DNA from: UBA7985 sp002711265 | Lineage (GTDB): Bacteria; Pseudomonadota; Alphaproteobacteria; UBA7985 | Direction: 5' to 3' | DNA length: 64,000 nucleotides | NCBI GenBank assembly: GCA_965660945.1 | Contig: CBFIBS010000007.1 | Coordinates: 1-64,000 of the forward strand | In this document: piece after piece, positions 42,650 through 53,684 of the stretch | How positions within the stretch are numbered: the stretch's first letter is position 1 | Layout: the number at the start of each line of letters is the position of its first letter | The notes under the pieces: generated by a model | Told to the model about the DNA's origin: nothing | Databases searched by the model: none | The model's input: only the letters and a program-made list of their open reading frames with translations | Made by a program: the position numbers and the translations under genes

Positions 42650-42662
42650 CGCAAATTTTGCG
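42650..42662. promoter_or_regulatory. Palindromic operator 2 upstream of the HTH gene
   Basis: CGCAA-ATT-TTGCG, ending 9 bp before the GTG start of the HTH gene, within the likely promoter. Same core as the site at 42610-42622 and at 27034-27046. Autorepression by the HTH protein is the simplest reading. Confidence 0.5.
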
Positions 42663-42671
42663 CTTAATCCC

Positions 42672-43043
42672 GTGAAAAAGAAGGCACCAAAGTGGTTTAG
42701 GGCCTGGCGGAAAGGGCTGAAACTGACGCAGAAGCAGGCCGCTTATCTGCTCGGGCTGAAGTCGCGCATGGTCCAGAACTACGAGAGCGGCACTCACGAT
42801 ATCCCGCTCTACATCCGCCTTGCCATGGCCTCGCTCAGCAACGGCGTGACCGACTTTGAAGACAATGAATTCAAGCGTCCAGGCAAGTCTCTGGCACTGA
42901 TTGCCAGTGCCGGGCTGGCGGCGTCCAAGGAAGCCGGTAAGGAAGAGAAGGCCCGGAAGAAGGTGAAGAAGGCTGAAGCCGAGGAAGCCAGAGCCGCCAC
43001 CGCTGCCAAGGAAGAAACCGGCAGCGGCGCTGCGCAAGCCTGA
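42672..43043 (+). CDS. Small HTH DNA-binding protein with Lys/Ala/Glu-rich tail
   Basis: A 123-residue protein from a GTG start without a visible SD. Residues about 5-60 are an XRE-like helix-turn-helix (LKLTQKQAAYLLGLKSRMVQ, then NYESGTHDIPLYIRLAM). From about 75 onwards the protein is a charged Lys/Ala/Glu tail (EEKARKKVKKAEAEEARA) like histone H1-type nucleoid proteins. Likely a DNA-binding regulator; the two palindromes just upstream suggest autoregulation. Confidence 0.75.
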   Translation: MKKKAPKWFRAWRKGLKLTQKQAAYLLGLKSRMVQNYESGTHDIPLYIRLAMASLSNGVTDFEDNEFKRPGKSLALIASAGLAASKEAGKEEKARKKVKKAEAEEARAATAAKEETGSGAAQA

Positions 43044-43153
43044 GGGTGCAAACAATACCCCTGATTGAATAATATGCGTCTTAGTGGACAGGTGCAGCCC
43101 GAAAACTAGATGATTGCCCAGTGTTTGTTCGGGACTGAAGTGAAGGCGTCGGC

Positions 43154-44161
43154 ATGGAAAAATCCACGGTCTTAAGGGTCACTTTCGGCGTGGCTGTGGC
43201 CCTCGCCGTCCTTGCCACCTTCGCCATTCTGCTGCTCAACCCCATCCTCCGCCAGATCGAGCTGCTGCCCGATCAGGGCGCGGCCTGGTACTACTGGAAG
43301 CTGCCAGAGCCTGATTTTTGGAGCCGGGCTACGGCGTGGGGCTTCTATGTCGCCCATCAGCTGTTCTTCTGGGGCCTGATCCGCTGGGCGGTGGTCAACC
43401 GAGACCGGTTGCGTGACCGCGGCGCGCTGCATCCGGTGAACATTGTCGGCCTGCTCGGCACGGCGGCCTTTGTCGGCCTGCACTATCTGCAGACGGCGGT
43501 TTGGTACGATGGGTTGGCCCAGGACACCTCGGTCTTTTCCTCGCAGCTGTCGGTGATCTTCCTGCTGGTCATCGTGCTGATCATGGAGGCACCCCGGCGC
43601 GGCATCGCCTTCGGCCATGGCGGCCGCTGGCTGGCGCCGGCGCGGCAGTGGCTGATCCGTTACCACGGTTATTACTTCGCTTGGGCTGTAGTCTACACCT
43701 ACTGGTTCCACCCAATGGAGACCACGCCGGGGCATCTGACTGGCTTTTTCTACACCTTCCTGCTGCTGATTCAGGGGGCTTTCGTCTTCACCCGCGTCCA
43801 CACCAACCGCTGGTGGACGGCGATCCTCGAAGTCTCGGTGCTGGCCCATGGGGTCACCGTGGCCGTGGTCGCGGGACAGGAATTCTGGCCGATGTTCTTC
43901 TTCGGTTTTGCCGCCCTGTTCGTGGTCACGCAGATGCACGGACTGGGCCTGCCCCGCTGGGTGCACTGGCTGGTCTACGCCGCCTTCATCGGCGGGGTGC
44001 TGTGGGTCTATGCGGTCGCCGGGCGCGGCTGGGTGAACCTCAACGAGATCCTGCGTATTCCGATCATCGACTACGGTCTTGTGCTGGTGCTGGGCGGCGG
44101 GCTGGTGCTGTGGCAGCGGCGGCGGATGCGCGCCCGCAAGGACGCCAAGCCCGAGGCCTGA
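43154..44161 (+). CDS. Multi-span membrane protein of unknown function
   Basis: A 335-residue protein with nine or ten hydrophobic helices across its whole length and a short basic tail (RRRMRARKDAKPEA). Several conserved-looking Trp and His residues lie at helix edges (YWFHPMETTPGH). No known catalytic motif; I do not recognise the family. It stands alone between the HTH gene and the liu operon, convergent with the latter (38 bp). Confidence 0.65.
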   Translation: MEKSTVLRVTFGVAVALAVLATFAILLLNPILRQIELLPDQGAAWYYWKLPEPDFWSRATAWGFYVAHQLFFWGLIRWAVVNRDRLRDRGALHPVNIVGLLGTAAFVGLHYLQTAVWYDGLAQDTSVFSSQLSVIFLLVIVLIMEAPRRGIAFGHGGRWLAPARQWLIRYHGYYFAWAVVYTYWFHPMETTPGHLTGFFYTFLLLIQGAFVFTRVHTNRWWTAILEVSVLAHGVTVAVVAGQEFWPMFFFGFAALFVVTQMHGLGLPRWVHWLVYAAFIGGVLWVYAVAGRGWVNLNEILRIPIIDYGLVLVLGGGLVLWQRRRMRARKDAKPEA

Positions 44162-44199
44162 TGCCTCAGACCGCGGGGGTGAGCAGGCCGTTTCGCCAC

Positions 44200-44985
44200 C
44201 TATTTGGCCCAGTCGGGATCCTCTTTGTTCAGGAAGGCAGCGACGCCGTGGGCAGCTTCCTCGCCCTCCCACGTGTCGGCAAGGCGCTGGATGGAGTCCT
44301 CAATCACTGCCTCGTCTATCCCAGCCCCCAGCGAGCGGGCGTGGGCCTTGGCCGCAGCCACTGCGCCCGGCGCCACGGACAGATAAGGCACGACCTCAGC
44401 CTCGACAGCCTCATCCAGCTCAGCGCCGGACACACGCTGGGCGATAATGCCGAGGTCCATCGCTTCGGCTGCATCGAACAGCCGCGCCGACATGAAAACG
44501 CGTCGCGCCTTGCCCTCGCCCATGCGCGCAATGACGTAGGGACCGATGGTCGCCGGGATCAGACCCAGACGGGTTTCGGTCAGCCCGAACCGCGTCGCCT
44601 CGTCGGCGATCACGCTGTCACAGACACAGGCCAGCCCGATACCACCGCCGATGGCCGCGCCATGGATGCGCCCGATCAACGGCTTCGGCATCTCGTTCAG
44701 GGCATTCAGCATCAGGGCCAGCTTCCGGGCTTCGGCGATCCGCGTCGCCCGATCCGCCTTGATCTGCGCGGTCATCCAGTTGAGGTCGCCGCCGGCGCAA
44801 AAGACCTTACCCGCGCCAGAAAGCACCACGGCGCGAACCGCCTTCGACCCACCCAGCGCGTGGGCGGCAGCGGTCAGATCCTCGATCAACGCGGCTGACA
44901 GGGCGTTGCGCCGCTCGGGTAGGTTCAGGGCCACGGAGGCGACACCGCGTTCGTCGATCCGCACTTCCAGCGTGTCGTAACTCAA
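44200..44985 (-). CDS. liuC: Methylglutaconyl-CoA hydratase (enoyl-CoA hydratase family)
   Basis: Hydrates 3-methylglutaconyl-CoA to HMG-CoA in leucine breakdown. The 261 residues carry the crotonase signatures: ERRNALSAALIEDL, FCAGGDLNWM (oxyanion hole) and GRIHGAAIGGGIGLACVCD. The start is a TTG at 44985 with a strong GGGAGG SD, overlapping the liuE stop by 3 bp. Last gene of the operon. The specific substrate follows from operon context; crotonases are hard to tell apart by sequence. Confidence 0.88.
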   Translation of the reverse strand: MSYDTLEVRIDERGVASVALNLPERRNALSAALIEDLTAAAHALGGSKAVRAVVLSGAGKVFCAGGDLNWMTAQIKADRATRIAEARKLALMLNALNEMPKPLIGRIHGAAIGGGIGLACVCDSVIADEATRFGLTETRLGLIPATIGPYVIARMGEGKARRVFMSARLFDAAEAMDLGIIAQRVSGAELDEAVEAEVVPYLSVAPGAVAAAKAHARSLGAGIDEAVIEDSIQRLADTWEGEEAAHGVAAFLNKEDPDWAK

Positions 44986-45845
44986 GATCCACCTCCCTTC
45001 CGCAGAGATTGGCCAAAGGCGCTGGCGTGGGCAAGCCGGTCCCGGTCCAGCCCGGTTTCAAAGCCGTGTTCATGGAGCAGAGTCACCACCGCTTCGGTTG
45101 CAACATTGCCCTTAGCACCGGGGGCGTAGGGACACCCCCCCAGACCCGCGATGGCACTGTCGAAAACCCGCAGACCGCGCTCGAGGCTCACCGCGATATT
45201 GTCCAGCGCACGGCCACCGGTGTCGTGGAAATGACCAGCCAGACAGCGCACCGGCACCACCGCCAGCACCGCATCAAGCATGGCCGAAATGGCCTCAGGG
45301 GTTGCAGCGCCAAGGGTATCGCCCAGCGAGACCTGGTAGCACCCCATGTCGATCAGCGCTGCAGCGACCCGGGCCACACTCTCCGGCGGCGTCGGGCCGT
45401 CATAGGGGCAATGGGTCACGCAGGAGACGTAGCCGCGCACCGGCACACCGGCGGCGCGGGCGGCATCGACCACGGGCTGGAAACGCTGCAGGCTCTCAGC
45501 GATCGAACAGTTGATGTTGTTCTGACTGAAGCCCTCCGAGGCCGCGCCAAAGACCGCGATTTCGTCGGCGCGGGCCGCCATGGCGCGCTTGAAACCCTGC
45601 ATGTTCGGGGTCAGAGCCGCGTAGGTGACAGCCGCCGAACGGGTGATGCCCTGCATGACTTCGGCCGCGTCGGCCAGCTGTGGCACCCACCGGGGCGAGA
45701 CGAAACTGGTCACCTCGATCTTGGAAAAGCCGCAGCGCGACAGCCGGTCGACAAGCTCGATCTTGTCAGCGGTGGCGATCATGGTCGCTTCGTTTTGCAG
45801 CCCGTCGCGGGGCGCCATTTCGAATAGGGTGACGCGCTCAGTCAT
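44982..45845 (-). CDS. liuE: Hydroxymethylglutaryl-CoA lyase
   Basis: Cleaves HMG-CoA to acetyl-CoA and acetoacetate. Start MTERVTLFEMAPRDGLQNEA at 45845; 287 residues. The catalytic-Cys loop GLGGCPYAPGAKGNVATEAV is present, as are the metal-site residues in PRDGLQ and HFHDTGG. It overlaps the end of liuD by 8 bp. Confidence 0.95.
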   Translation of the reverse strand: MTERVTLFEMAPRDGLQNEATMIATADKIELVDRLSRCGFSKIEVTSFVSPRWVPQLADAAEVMQGITRSAAVTYAALTPNMQGFKRAMAARADEIAVFGAASEGFSQNNINCSIAESLQRFQPVVDAARAAGVPVRGYVSCVTHCPYDGPTPPESVARVAAALIDMGCYQVSLGDTLGAATPEAISAMLDAVLAVVPVRCLAGHFHDTGGRALDNIAVSLERGLRVFDSAIAGLGGCPYAPGAKGNVATEAVVTLLHEHGFETGLDRDRLAHASAFGQSLRKGGGS

Positions 45846-47844
45846 CGATAGGCTCCAGCGCAACAAGGACGGTCCCGTCGGCAATCTGATCCCCTACCGC
45901 CGCGAGCACGTCGAGGACGACGCCGTCCCGGGGGGCGCAAAGCCTGTGCTCCATCTTCATGGCCTCCAGCACCAGAAGGGGTTCACCCTGCGTGACAGCC
46001 TGGCCAGCTTGGGCAAAGACCTGCTGCACCAGCCCCGGCATCGGCGCTTGAATGGCGTTGGTGGCAACGCCTGCCGCGTCAGCTTGCACCAGCGGGTCGG
46101 GCACCTCGAAGCCAAAGCTGCGCCCGTCCGCGAAGACGGCGATCGAATTGCCGGTTCTGATCAGACCCACGGCGAAGCTGTTTCCTTCGCAGGTCAGCTC
46201 GAAGCGGGTTTTGGAAGACGTCGGGGTCACAGACAGGGACAGATCGAAACTTTCACCCTGCACCCGAAAGTGCCGGGCTCCCACAATACTTACCGCGAAC
46301 GACAGGCCTTCGCCCTGTTCCCCCAGTTCGACGTGCTGGGTACCCTCTGCCCAATGGCGCCAGCCGATCAGCTGCGCCCACGGGTCTGGCGAGGGTCGGT
46401 CATCCAGCAAGCCAAGCCCACCGACGGCCGCCAGCGCAAACACGTACGGCGGGGCTGGTGCCTGCTCCAAAAGCGAGATCAATTCTCGATCGATCAGGCC
46501 GGTATCGACCCGACCGGCGGCAAAGCCTTCGTGCCGGGACAGGGCAACGAGAAAATCGAGATTGGTCACCGCACCGGCGATCTGGCTGTCCGACAAGGCC
46601 TCCACGAGCCGATTGAGTGCTTCCTCGCGGGTCGCACCGTGGGCGATGACCTTGGCGATCATCGGGTCGTACCAGGGGCTGATCTCATCGCCGGCCCGCA
46701 CCCCGCTGTCGATCCGGACCGCGCCCGGCGCGAAGGCCGTCGCGGCAGGAAAGGACAGGTGATCAAGCCGGCCGGTCGCCGGCAGGAAGCCCTTGCTCAC
46801 GTCTTCGGCGTAGACGCGGGCTTCGAAAGACCAGCCGTTAATCGACAGATCCTGCTGCGTCATGGGCAGCGGCTCACCGCTGGCCACCCGCAGCTGCAGC
46901 TCCACAAAATCCAGTCCGGTGATGGCTTCGGATACGGGGTGCTCGACCTGCAGGCGGGTGTTCATTTCCATGAACCAGAAGCCGTCTTCGCGCAGTGGTC
47001 CGGTGCCGTCGACGATGAACTCGACCGTTCCCGCCCCGGCATAGCCGATGGCCCTTGCCGCATCGGTGGCGGCCTTGCCCATGGCCGCGCGCACGCTTGC
47101 CGGCATATCGGGGGCCGGGGCCTCCTCGATGACCTTCTGGTGTCGCCGCTGCAGGGAGCAGTCGCGCTCAAACAGATGGATGACGTTGCCGTGCCCGTCG
47201 CCGAACACCTGAATCTCGATGTGGCGCGGCTGGGCAATGTACCTTTCAACGAGGCACACCGGATCACCGAAGCTGGCCTGTCCTTCTCGCTGTGCGCCGT
47301 CGAGCGCGGCCCTGAAAGCCGCAGGTTCCCGGACCAGCCGCATGCCCTTGCCACCGCCGCCCGCGCGGGCCTTGATCATCACCGGATAGCCGATTTTGTC
47401 GGCCTCGGCGGCCAGCACCTCGGGATCCTGACTTTCCCCGTGATAGCCCGGGACGACCGGCACACCCGCCTCGATCATCAGCGCTTTGGCGGCATCTTTG
47501 CGGCCCATGGCCCGGATCGCCGCGGCAGAGGGGCCGATGAAGACGAGGCCTTCGGCTTCCACCGCCTCCACAAAGGCCGGGTTCTCGCTGAGAAAGCCAT
47601 AGCCGGGGTGGATGGCTTCCGCGCCCGTACGCTTGCAGGCATCTATGATCTTTGCGGGCTGGAGGTAGCTTTCAGCCGCCGCTGACGGGCCGATGGCAAC
47701 GGCTTCATCGGCCATGGCAACGTGCTTTGCCTCCGCATCAGCATCGGCGTAGACCGCGACCGTCTGGATGCCGAATTTGCGGGCCGTGGCGATAACCCGG
47801 CAGGCAATCTCGCCGCGGTTGGCAATCAGGATTTTGCTGAACAC
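45838..47844 (-). CDS. liuD: Methylcrotonyl-CoA carboxylase biotin-containing alpha subunit
   Basis: Carboxylates its own biotin with ATP and bicarbonate for transfer to 3-methylcrotonyl-CoA. The 668 residues (GTG start) begin with a biotin carboxylase domain (MFSKILIANRGEIACRV, ARAGGGGKGMRLV, EMNTRLQVEHPVSEAITG), then a BT-like linker domain and a C-terminal biotinyl domain with LVLEAMKMEH (Lys biotinylated). Assignment to methylcrotonyl rather than propionyl-CoA comes from the operon. Confidence 0.93.
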   Translation of the reverse strand: MFSKILIANRGEIACRVIATARKFGIQTVAVYADADAEAKHVAMADEAVAIGPSAAAESYLQPAKIIDACKRTGAEAIHPGYGFLSENPAFVEAVEAEGLVFIGPSAAAIRAMGRKDAAKALMIEAGVPVVPGYHGESQDPEVLAAEADKIGYPVMIKARAGGGGKGMRLVREPAAFRAALDGAQREGQASFGDPVCLVERYIAQPRHIEIQVFGDGHGNVIHLFERDCSLQRRHQKVIEEAPAPDMPASVRAAMGKAATDAARAIGYAGAGTVEFIVDGTGPLREDGFWFMEMNTRLQVEHPVSEAITGLDFVELQLRVASGEPLPMTQQDLSINGWSFEARVYAEDVSKGFLPATGRLDHLSFPAATAFAPGAVRIDSGVRAGDEISPWYDPMIAKVIAHGATREEALNRLVEALSDSQIAGAVTNLDFLVALSRHEGFAAGRVDTGLIDRELISLLEQAPAPPYVFALAAVGGLGLLDDRPSPDPWAQLIGWRHWAEGTQHVELGEQGEGLSFAVSIVGARHFRVQGESFDLSLSVTPTSSKTRFELTCEGNSFAVGLIRTGNSIAVFADGRSFGFEVPDPLVQADAAGVATNAIQAPMPGLVQQVFAQAGQAVTQGEPLLVLEAMKMEHRLCAPRDGVVLDVLAAVGDQIADGTVLVALEPIDD

Positions 47845-47855
47845 CAGCCCGGCCC

Positions 47856-49462
<1,607 letters not shown>

Positions 49463-49463
<1 letters not shown>

Positions 49464-50626
49464 CAGCCCATCGCCCCCATCAGTTCCCGCCCGATCAGCA
49501 TCCGTCGGATCTCAGAGGTGCCGGCGCCGATCTCCATGAGTTTCGCATCGCGGAAAAGCCGGCTGACGGGCGTGTCGTTCATGAAGCCTGCCCCACCCAT
49601 GGCTTGCACGGCCTGGTGCGCGACGACCATGGCTTCCTCGGAGGAATAGAGGACACAGGCGGCTGCATCCTGTCGCGTGACTTCGCCCCGGTCGCAGGCA
49701 CGGGCGACTTCATAGACGTAGGCGCGGGCCGAGTTCAGCTTGGTGTACATGTCCGCGATCTTTCCCTGCATGAGCTGGAAATTTCCAATCGGTTGGCCGA
49801 ACTGCTTGCGTTCGACGAGATAGGGCATGATTTCATCGAGGCAGGCCGCCATGATGCCGGTGCCGATCCCCGAAAGCACAACGCGCTCGTAGTCCAGCCC
49901 GGACATCAGGACCTTAACACCTTGCCCCTCTTCGCCCAGAATATTGTCGAAGGGCACCTCGCAGTCCTGAAACACCAGCTCGACCGTGTTCGAACCCCGC
50001 ATGCCCAGCTTGTCGAAGTGATCGGACTGGCTGAAACCGGGCATGTCCTTTTCGATGATGAACGCCGTGATCCCCTTGGAGCCCGCCGCGGGGTCGGTTT
50101 TGGCGTAGACCACCAGCGTGCCGGCCTCACCCCCGTTGGTGATCCAGTACTTGCTGCCGTTGAGAATGAAGCGGTCGTTGCGCTTCTCCGCGTGGAGCTT
50201 CATGCCGACGACATCGGAACCCGCCCCGGCTTCGGACATGGCCAGCGCGCCGACCCGCCGGCCCGAGATCAGGTCGGGCAGGTACTTGTTTCTCTGCGCG
50301 TCGGTGGCGTTGAGCTGCAGCTGGTTCACGCACAGGTTCGAGTGCGCACCGTAACTCAGGCTGACCGAGGCGCTGGCCCGGGCAATTTCCTCGACCACCA
50401 CGGTGTGCGCGAGGTAGCCCATGCCGGCACCGCCGAAGCGCTCAGGGACGGTAATGCCCAGCAGGCCGAGCTCGCCCATCTCCTGCCACAACCCGGCGGG
50501 GAATTCGTTGTTGGCATCGATCTCAGCGGCCATGGGTTTGACGCGATCCTGCGCCCAGCGGTGAACGACATCGCGCAAGGCGTTAACGTCTTCGCCCAGA
50601 TCAAAATTCATTGACCCTAAAAACAT
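49463..50626 (-). CDS. liuA: Isovaleryl-CoA dehydrogenase
   Basis: FAD enzyme oxidising isovaleryl-CoA to 3-methylcrotonyl-CoA and passing electrons to ETF. I use the ATG at 50626, since AGGAGG lies 7 nt upstream; an ATG at 50611 is also possible. The 387 residues include ALAMSEAGAGSDVVGMKL, WITNGGEAGTLVVYAKT and the C-terminal GAGTSEIRRMLIGREL typical of acyl-CoA dehydrogenases. The catalytic base should be Glu in the LDYERVVLSG segment, as in isovaleryl-CoA dehydrogenases, rather than near the C-terminus. First gene of the liu operon. Confidence 0.92.
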
Positions 50627-50927
50627 GCCCTGTCCTCCTCCTGCGACCCACCAACCGGGCGGTCCCTGCCCCCTGTCCGATGCCTTGTTCGGCGTCGTCC
50701 AGCCTGGCTGCTTCTCTGACCGGCCCAAATCCGGCGATCATGTCAACCGAATTAAGCAACCCTTCGCCCTGTGCGAGACTGAATTCAAGGGCCGCCGACG
50801 CCCTTCGATCGTGATGGAGCCAACCCAGCGGCTGCGAGGAGAGCACCACAGCGTGCACGCATTGCAGCGAGGCCATGACCCGCCAATGGCATGACCGGCA
50901 CTATCGGATTGAGAGAGGGGGTCGAAG
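50627..50927. other. Intergenic region upstream of the liu operon
   Basis: About 300 bp between liuA and tRNA-Thr. It must contain the liu promoter on the minus strand. I found no convincing promoter boxes, no inverted repeat resembling a LiuR site and no gene; several open frames here lack coding character. Confidence 0.5.
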
Positions 50928-51003
<76 letters not shown>

Positions 51004-51077
51004 ACCGCACTTCATCTTCAGAACGCCTTGGTTCGCGCCCTGAGCAGCGGTTAAATAACCGATAAAGCCATTCGGGA

Positions 51078-52808
51078 TCAAGACGCCGCGTCACCCGCCA
51101 CAGATCCGCTCAAGCGCGGCAGGGTTACCACAAACTCACAGCCCTCTGCCCGGTCCGCAAGCCGGATCTGCCCGCCGTGGACCTCCACCAAGGTCTTGAC
51201 CAACGCCAGACCGAGGCCGGTGCCACCCCCTTCGCGGTCGGTGGTGAAAAAGGCGCTGAAGATGCGATCGGCGTTGGCCGGAGATACCCCCGGGCCATCA
51301 TCAATCACCCGCAGTCTGACCTGAGCCGTCGCCGGCTCGATGACCAGCCGAGGCTCGCCCTTGCCGTGGTGCAGGGCGTTGTCGATCAGGTTGCGCACCA
51401 CAGAAGCGAGGTTGTCACCGTCCATGGCCACGCGAATGTCGTCCTCACCTCTTGCACCGATGCCGGTGTCGGTGTCGGCGCGCTCGATCCCGAAGGACTG
51501 GCCCAGATCGGCGTAGTGGCGCTGCAGATCCAGCAGCAGCGCCCCCAACCGGCTCTCCCCTGCCCCGCCGGGCTGCATGACGTCGGCGCGGGCCAGTTCC
51601 AGCAAGCGGGTTACCAGCCGGGCCAGCCGGTCGCTGTCCTTGGCGATGTTATCGAGAAAGCGGGCGCGTCGGTCTTCGTCCATGCTCGCCGCGTGATCGC
51701 GCAGCAGCTCGACCGCGCCCTGAATGCTGGTCAGCGGGGTCTTGAATTCGTGGCTGACGTTTGCGGCAAACTCGCGGATATAGGCCGACCGGGTTTCAAG
51801 GGTGTTGGACATGGCGACCACCGCCTCGGACAGTTCGGCAATATCGGCGGTGACGGGGTAGCGCAGCGGCCTGATCCCGCTGCGGCGCCCGTCGGCGACC
51901 AGCTTGGCCTGGTGGATCAGTCGCGACACCGGGCCGACGATGGTCGCCACGAGAAACAGCGACAGCGCCATCGCCATCACCGCCAGCAGCACCCCGCCGA
52001 CGATAAAGATCCGCACTTTGCTGCGCAGCGCGTTGCGCAGGGTCGAAGGCGTGCGTCCCAGCAGCACCCCGCCAACCACTCGGTTGTCGAGGATGATCGG
52101 CGCGGCGACATGAACGCGGATGCCCGAAGACCGCTCGAAGGCGTTGAAACCGCGCTGGCCCTCGGCAAATTCCTCCTTCTCCCGCAGCAGCGAGACGATC
52201 TCACCCCGCAGCGCGCGCTCGACCTCTGGCAGGTGCGCGACGCTCCGGCCGACATTCTCGGCCGTGCTGGCGACGATCGTACCGCGGTGATCGAGCACGC
52301 GGATCGAAGACAGGGTGAAGCGGTGGGCTTCGACGATTACCGGGCTGATGTCCTTTCCCACGGCCTCGGGCAGCCAATGCGTGGGTGAGGGGGTCCGGCG
52401 CGGCACAGGCGCCGGCGGCAGCGGCTTGTCGCGTGCGAGATCGAGCACGGGTGGCCGCGGGCGCCAGGGCTCCCCCTTGGAGGTATCAACGGCGAAGGCG
52501 GGGTCGACGGGATGCGACAGCCCACCACCGTCGAGCGAAGAGGTTCGGTTGCGCTCCAGCGCGGCCCGGTACGAAGCGGCAATGAAGGCCGTCTGCGAGA
52601 GCAGCGCGGACTCAGTCTGCCGCAGCAGGGCCGACTCATAGAGCCGCATGGCAAACACCCCGCTCAGAGGTGCGATCAGCAGGATCAGATTGACGGCAAG
52701 AAGCAGGGTCGACAGCCGCGGGCGCCCGAGCAGGCGCCCAAACCGCTCAGAGGGCGGCTTACCCGGCGGCGGTGAAGCAGGCGCAGATGCGGGATCGGGT
52801 GCGACCAT
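51078..52808 (-). CDS. Sensor histidine kinase (CreC-like)
   Basis: Membrane sensor kinase, 576 residues. A Pro-rich N-terminus is followed by TM1 (LSTLLLAVNLILLIAPLSGV, about 33-52), a periplasmic sensor of about 200 residues, TM2 (IFIVGGVLLAVMAMALSLFL), HAMP, and a HisKA domain with the phospho-acceptor in AANVSHEFKTPLTSIQGAVE. The ATPase has NLIDNALHHG, DDGPGVSP and GGTGLGLAL. The SHEFKTPLTSIQGAVELL helix is closer to CreC than to ChvG. It lies 14 bp after the response regulator gene. Confidence 0.88.
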   Translation of the reverse strand: MVAPDPASAPASPPPGKPPSERFGRLLGRPRLSTLLLAVNLILLIAPLSGVFAMRLYESALLRQTESALLSQTAFIAASYRAALERNRTSSLDGGGLSHPVDPAFAVDTSKGEPWRPRPPVLDLARDKPLPPAPVPRRTPSPTHWLPEAVGKDISPVIVEAHRFTLSSIRVLDHRGTIVASTAENVGRSVAHLPEVERALRGEIVSLLREKEEFAEGQRGFNAFERSSGIRVHVAAPIILDNRVVGGVLLGRTPSTLRNALRSKVRIFIVGGVLLAVMAMALSLFLVATIVGPVSRLIHQAKLVADGRRSGIRPLRYPVTADIAELSEAVVAMSNTLETRSAYIREFAANVSHEFKTPLTSIQGAVELLRDHAASMDEDRRARFLDNIAKDSDRLARLVTRLLELARADVMQPGGAGESRLGALLLDLQRHYADLGQSFGIERADTDTGIGARGEDDIRVAMDGDNLASVVRNLIDNALHHGKGEPRLVIEPATAQVRLRVIDDGPGVSPANADRIFSAFFTTDREGGGTGLGLALVKTLVEVHGGQIRLADRAEGCEFVVTLPRLSGSVAGDAAS

Positions 52809-52822
52809 GGGTCAGCGGGGCC

Positions 52823-53509
52823 TCAGCAATCGCCGAGCTTGTAGCCGATGCCGTGGACGGTCTCGACCGGGTCGGCGCCGATGTCGGCAAACTTCTTCCG
52901 CACCCGGCGGACGTGGCTATCGATGGTGCGGTCGGAGACGATGCGCGAGAGCTCGTAGGCGCTGCTCATCAGGTCATCGCGCGAATAGACCTTGCCCGGG
53001 CGCTGCATCAGCGTGCGAATGATGCCGAATTCGGTCAGGGTCAGCACGATCTGGGTATCATCCCAGCTGCCGGTGAAGTCGTCGAGGTTCAGCGAAAGCC
53101 GGCCGTGCTGCATGATCGCAGTGCCCTCGTCGCGGGGGGCCTTGGCGTCTTCAAGCCGGCGCAGCACCGCCTTGACCCGCGCCACCAGCTCCCGCGGGGA
53201 GAAGGGCTTGGTCATGTAGTCGTCCCCGCCCAGCTCAAGGCCCAGCACGCGGTCGATCTCATCATCACGGGAAGACAGGAAGATGATCGGGGTGCGGCTG
53301 GTCTGGCGGATGCGGCGGCAGACTTCGGTGCCGTCCAGCTCCGGCATGGTGATATCGAGCACGATCAGGTCCGGCCGCTCTGTCGCGAAGCGCTCGAGCG
53401 CCTGCGCGCCGTCACCGGCTTCGAGGGTGTCGAAGCCTTCCTTATCGAGGGCAAACTGCACAACTTCGCGGATATGGGGGTCGTCGTCGACGACGAGAAT
53501 GCGGTTCAT
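52823..53509 (-). CDS. OmpR-family response regulator (CreB-like)
   Basis: Partner regulator, 228 residues from MNRILVVDDDP at 53509. The receiver has the DDD triad, the phospho-acceptor Asp in LIVLDITMPELDG and the switch Lys in YMTKPFSPREL. The DNA-binding winged helix shows LTLTEFGIIRTLMQRPGKVY and RTIDSHVRRVRKKF. LSSRDDEIDRVLGLELGGDD matches the CreB style. Its regulon cannot be told from this window. Confidence 0.9.
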   Translation of the reverse strand: MNRILVVDDDPHIREVVQFALDKEGFDTLEAGDGAQALERFATERPDLIVLDITMPELDGTEVCRRIRQTSRTPIIFLSSRDDEIDRVLGLELGGDDYMTKPFSPRELVARVKAVLRRLEDAKAPRDEGTAIMQHGRLSLNLDDFTGSWDDTQIVLTLTEFGIIRTLMQRPGKVYSRDDLMSSAYELSRIVSDRTIDSHVRRVRKKFADIGADPVETVHGIGYKLGDC

Positions 53510-53684
53510 CTTGGCTCTCAGAAACACCGGAATGACAACAGCTTAAGCCCCGAGCAGGGGCTTGAAAAGCCACTGCACAGACTTTCCAAATATTGATCCC
53601 GAATGTGCAAATTCTGCTCAAACTGGTAGAACCGCGTTGAGACCAGCCCGCAGCCCGCTACCCTTTGCCCGAAACAGGATCTCC

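Noticed and set aside
43501..44898. 465-codon frame spanning the membrane protein and liuC
   Set aside because: It runs in a wrong frame through one gene and antisense through the other; no coherent domain.
45625..47685. Long open frame (686 codons) on the plus strand
   Set aside because: It is antisense to liuE and liuD, whose domains are intact, and its translation is Arg/His/Gly-rich with no recognisable fold. Long antisense frames are expected at this GC content; the same holds for plus-strand frames at 56808-58304, 51177-52388 and 35277-36446 and minus-strand frames at 10543-11637, 12276-13259, 23648-24595 and 43172-44272.
51078..53509. Assignment of the two-component system as ChvG/ChvI
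   Set aside because: The kinase phospho-acceptor helix and the receiver segment fit CreC/CreB better, and the ChvG context (hprK, pckA, PTS genes) is absent.
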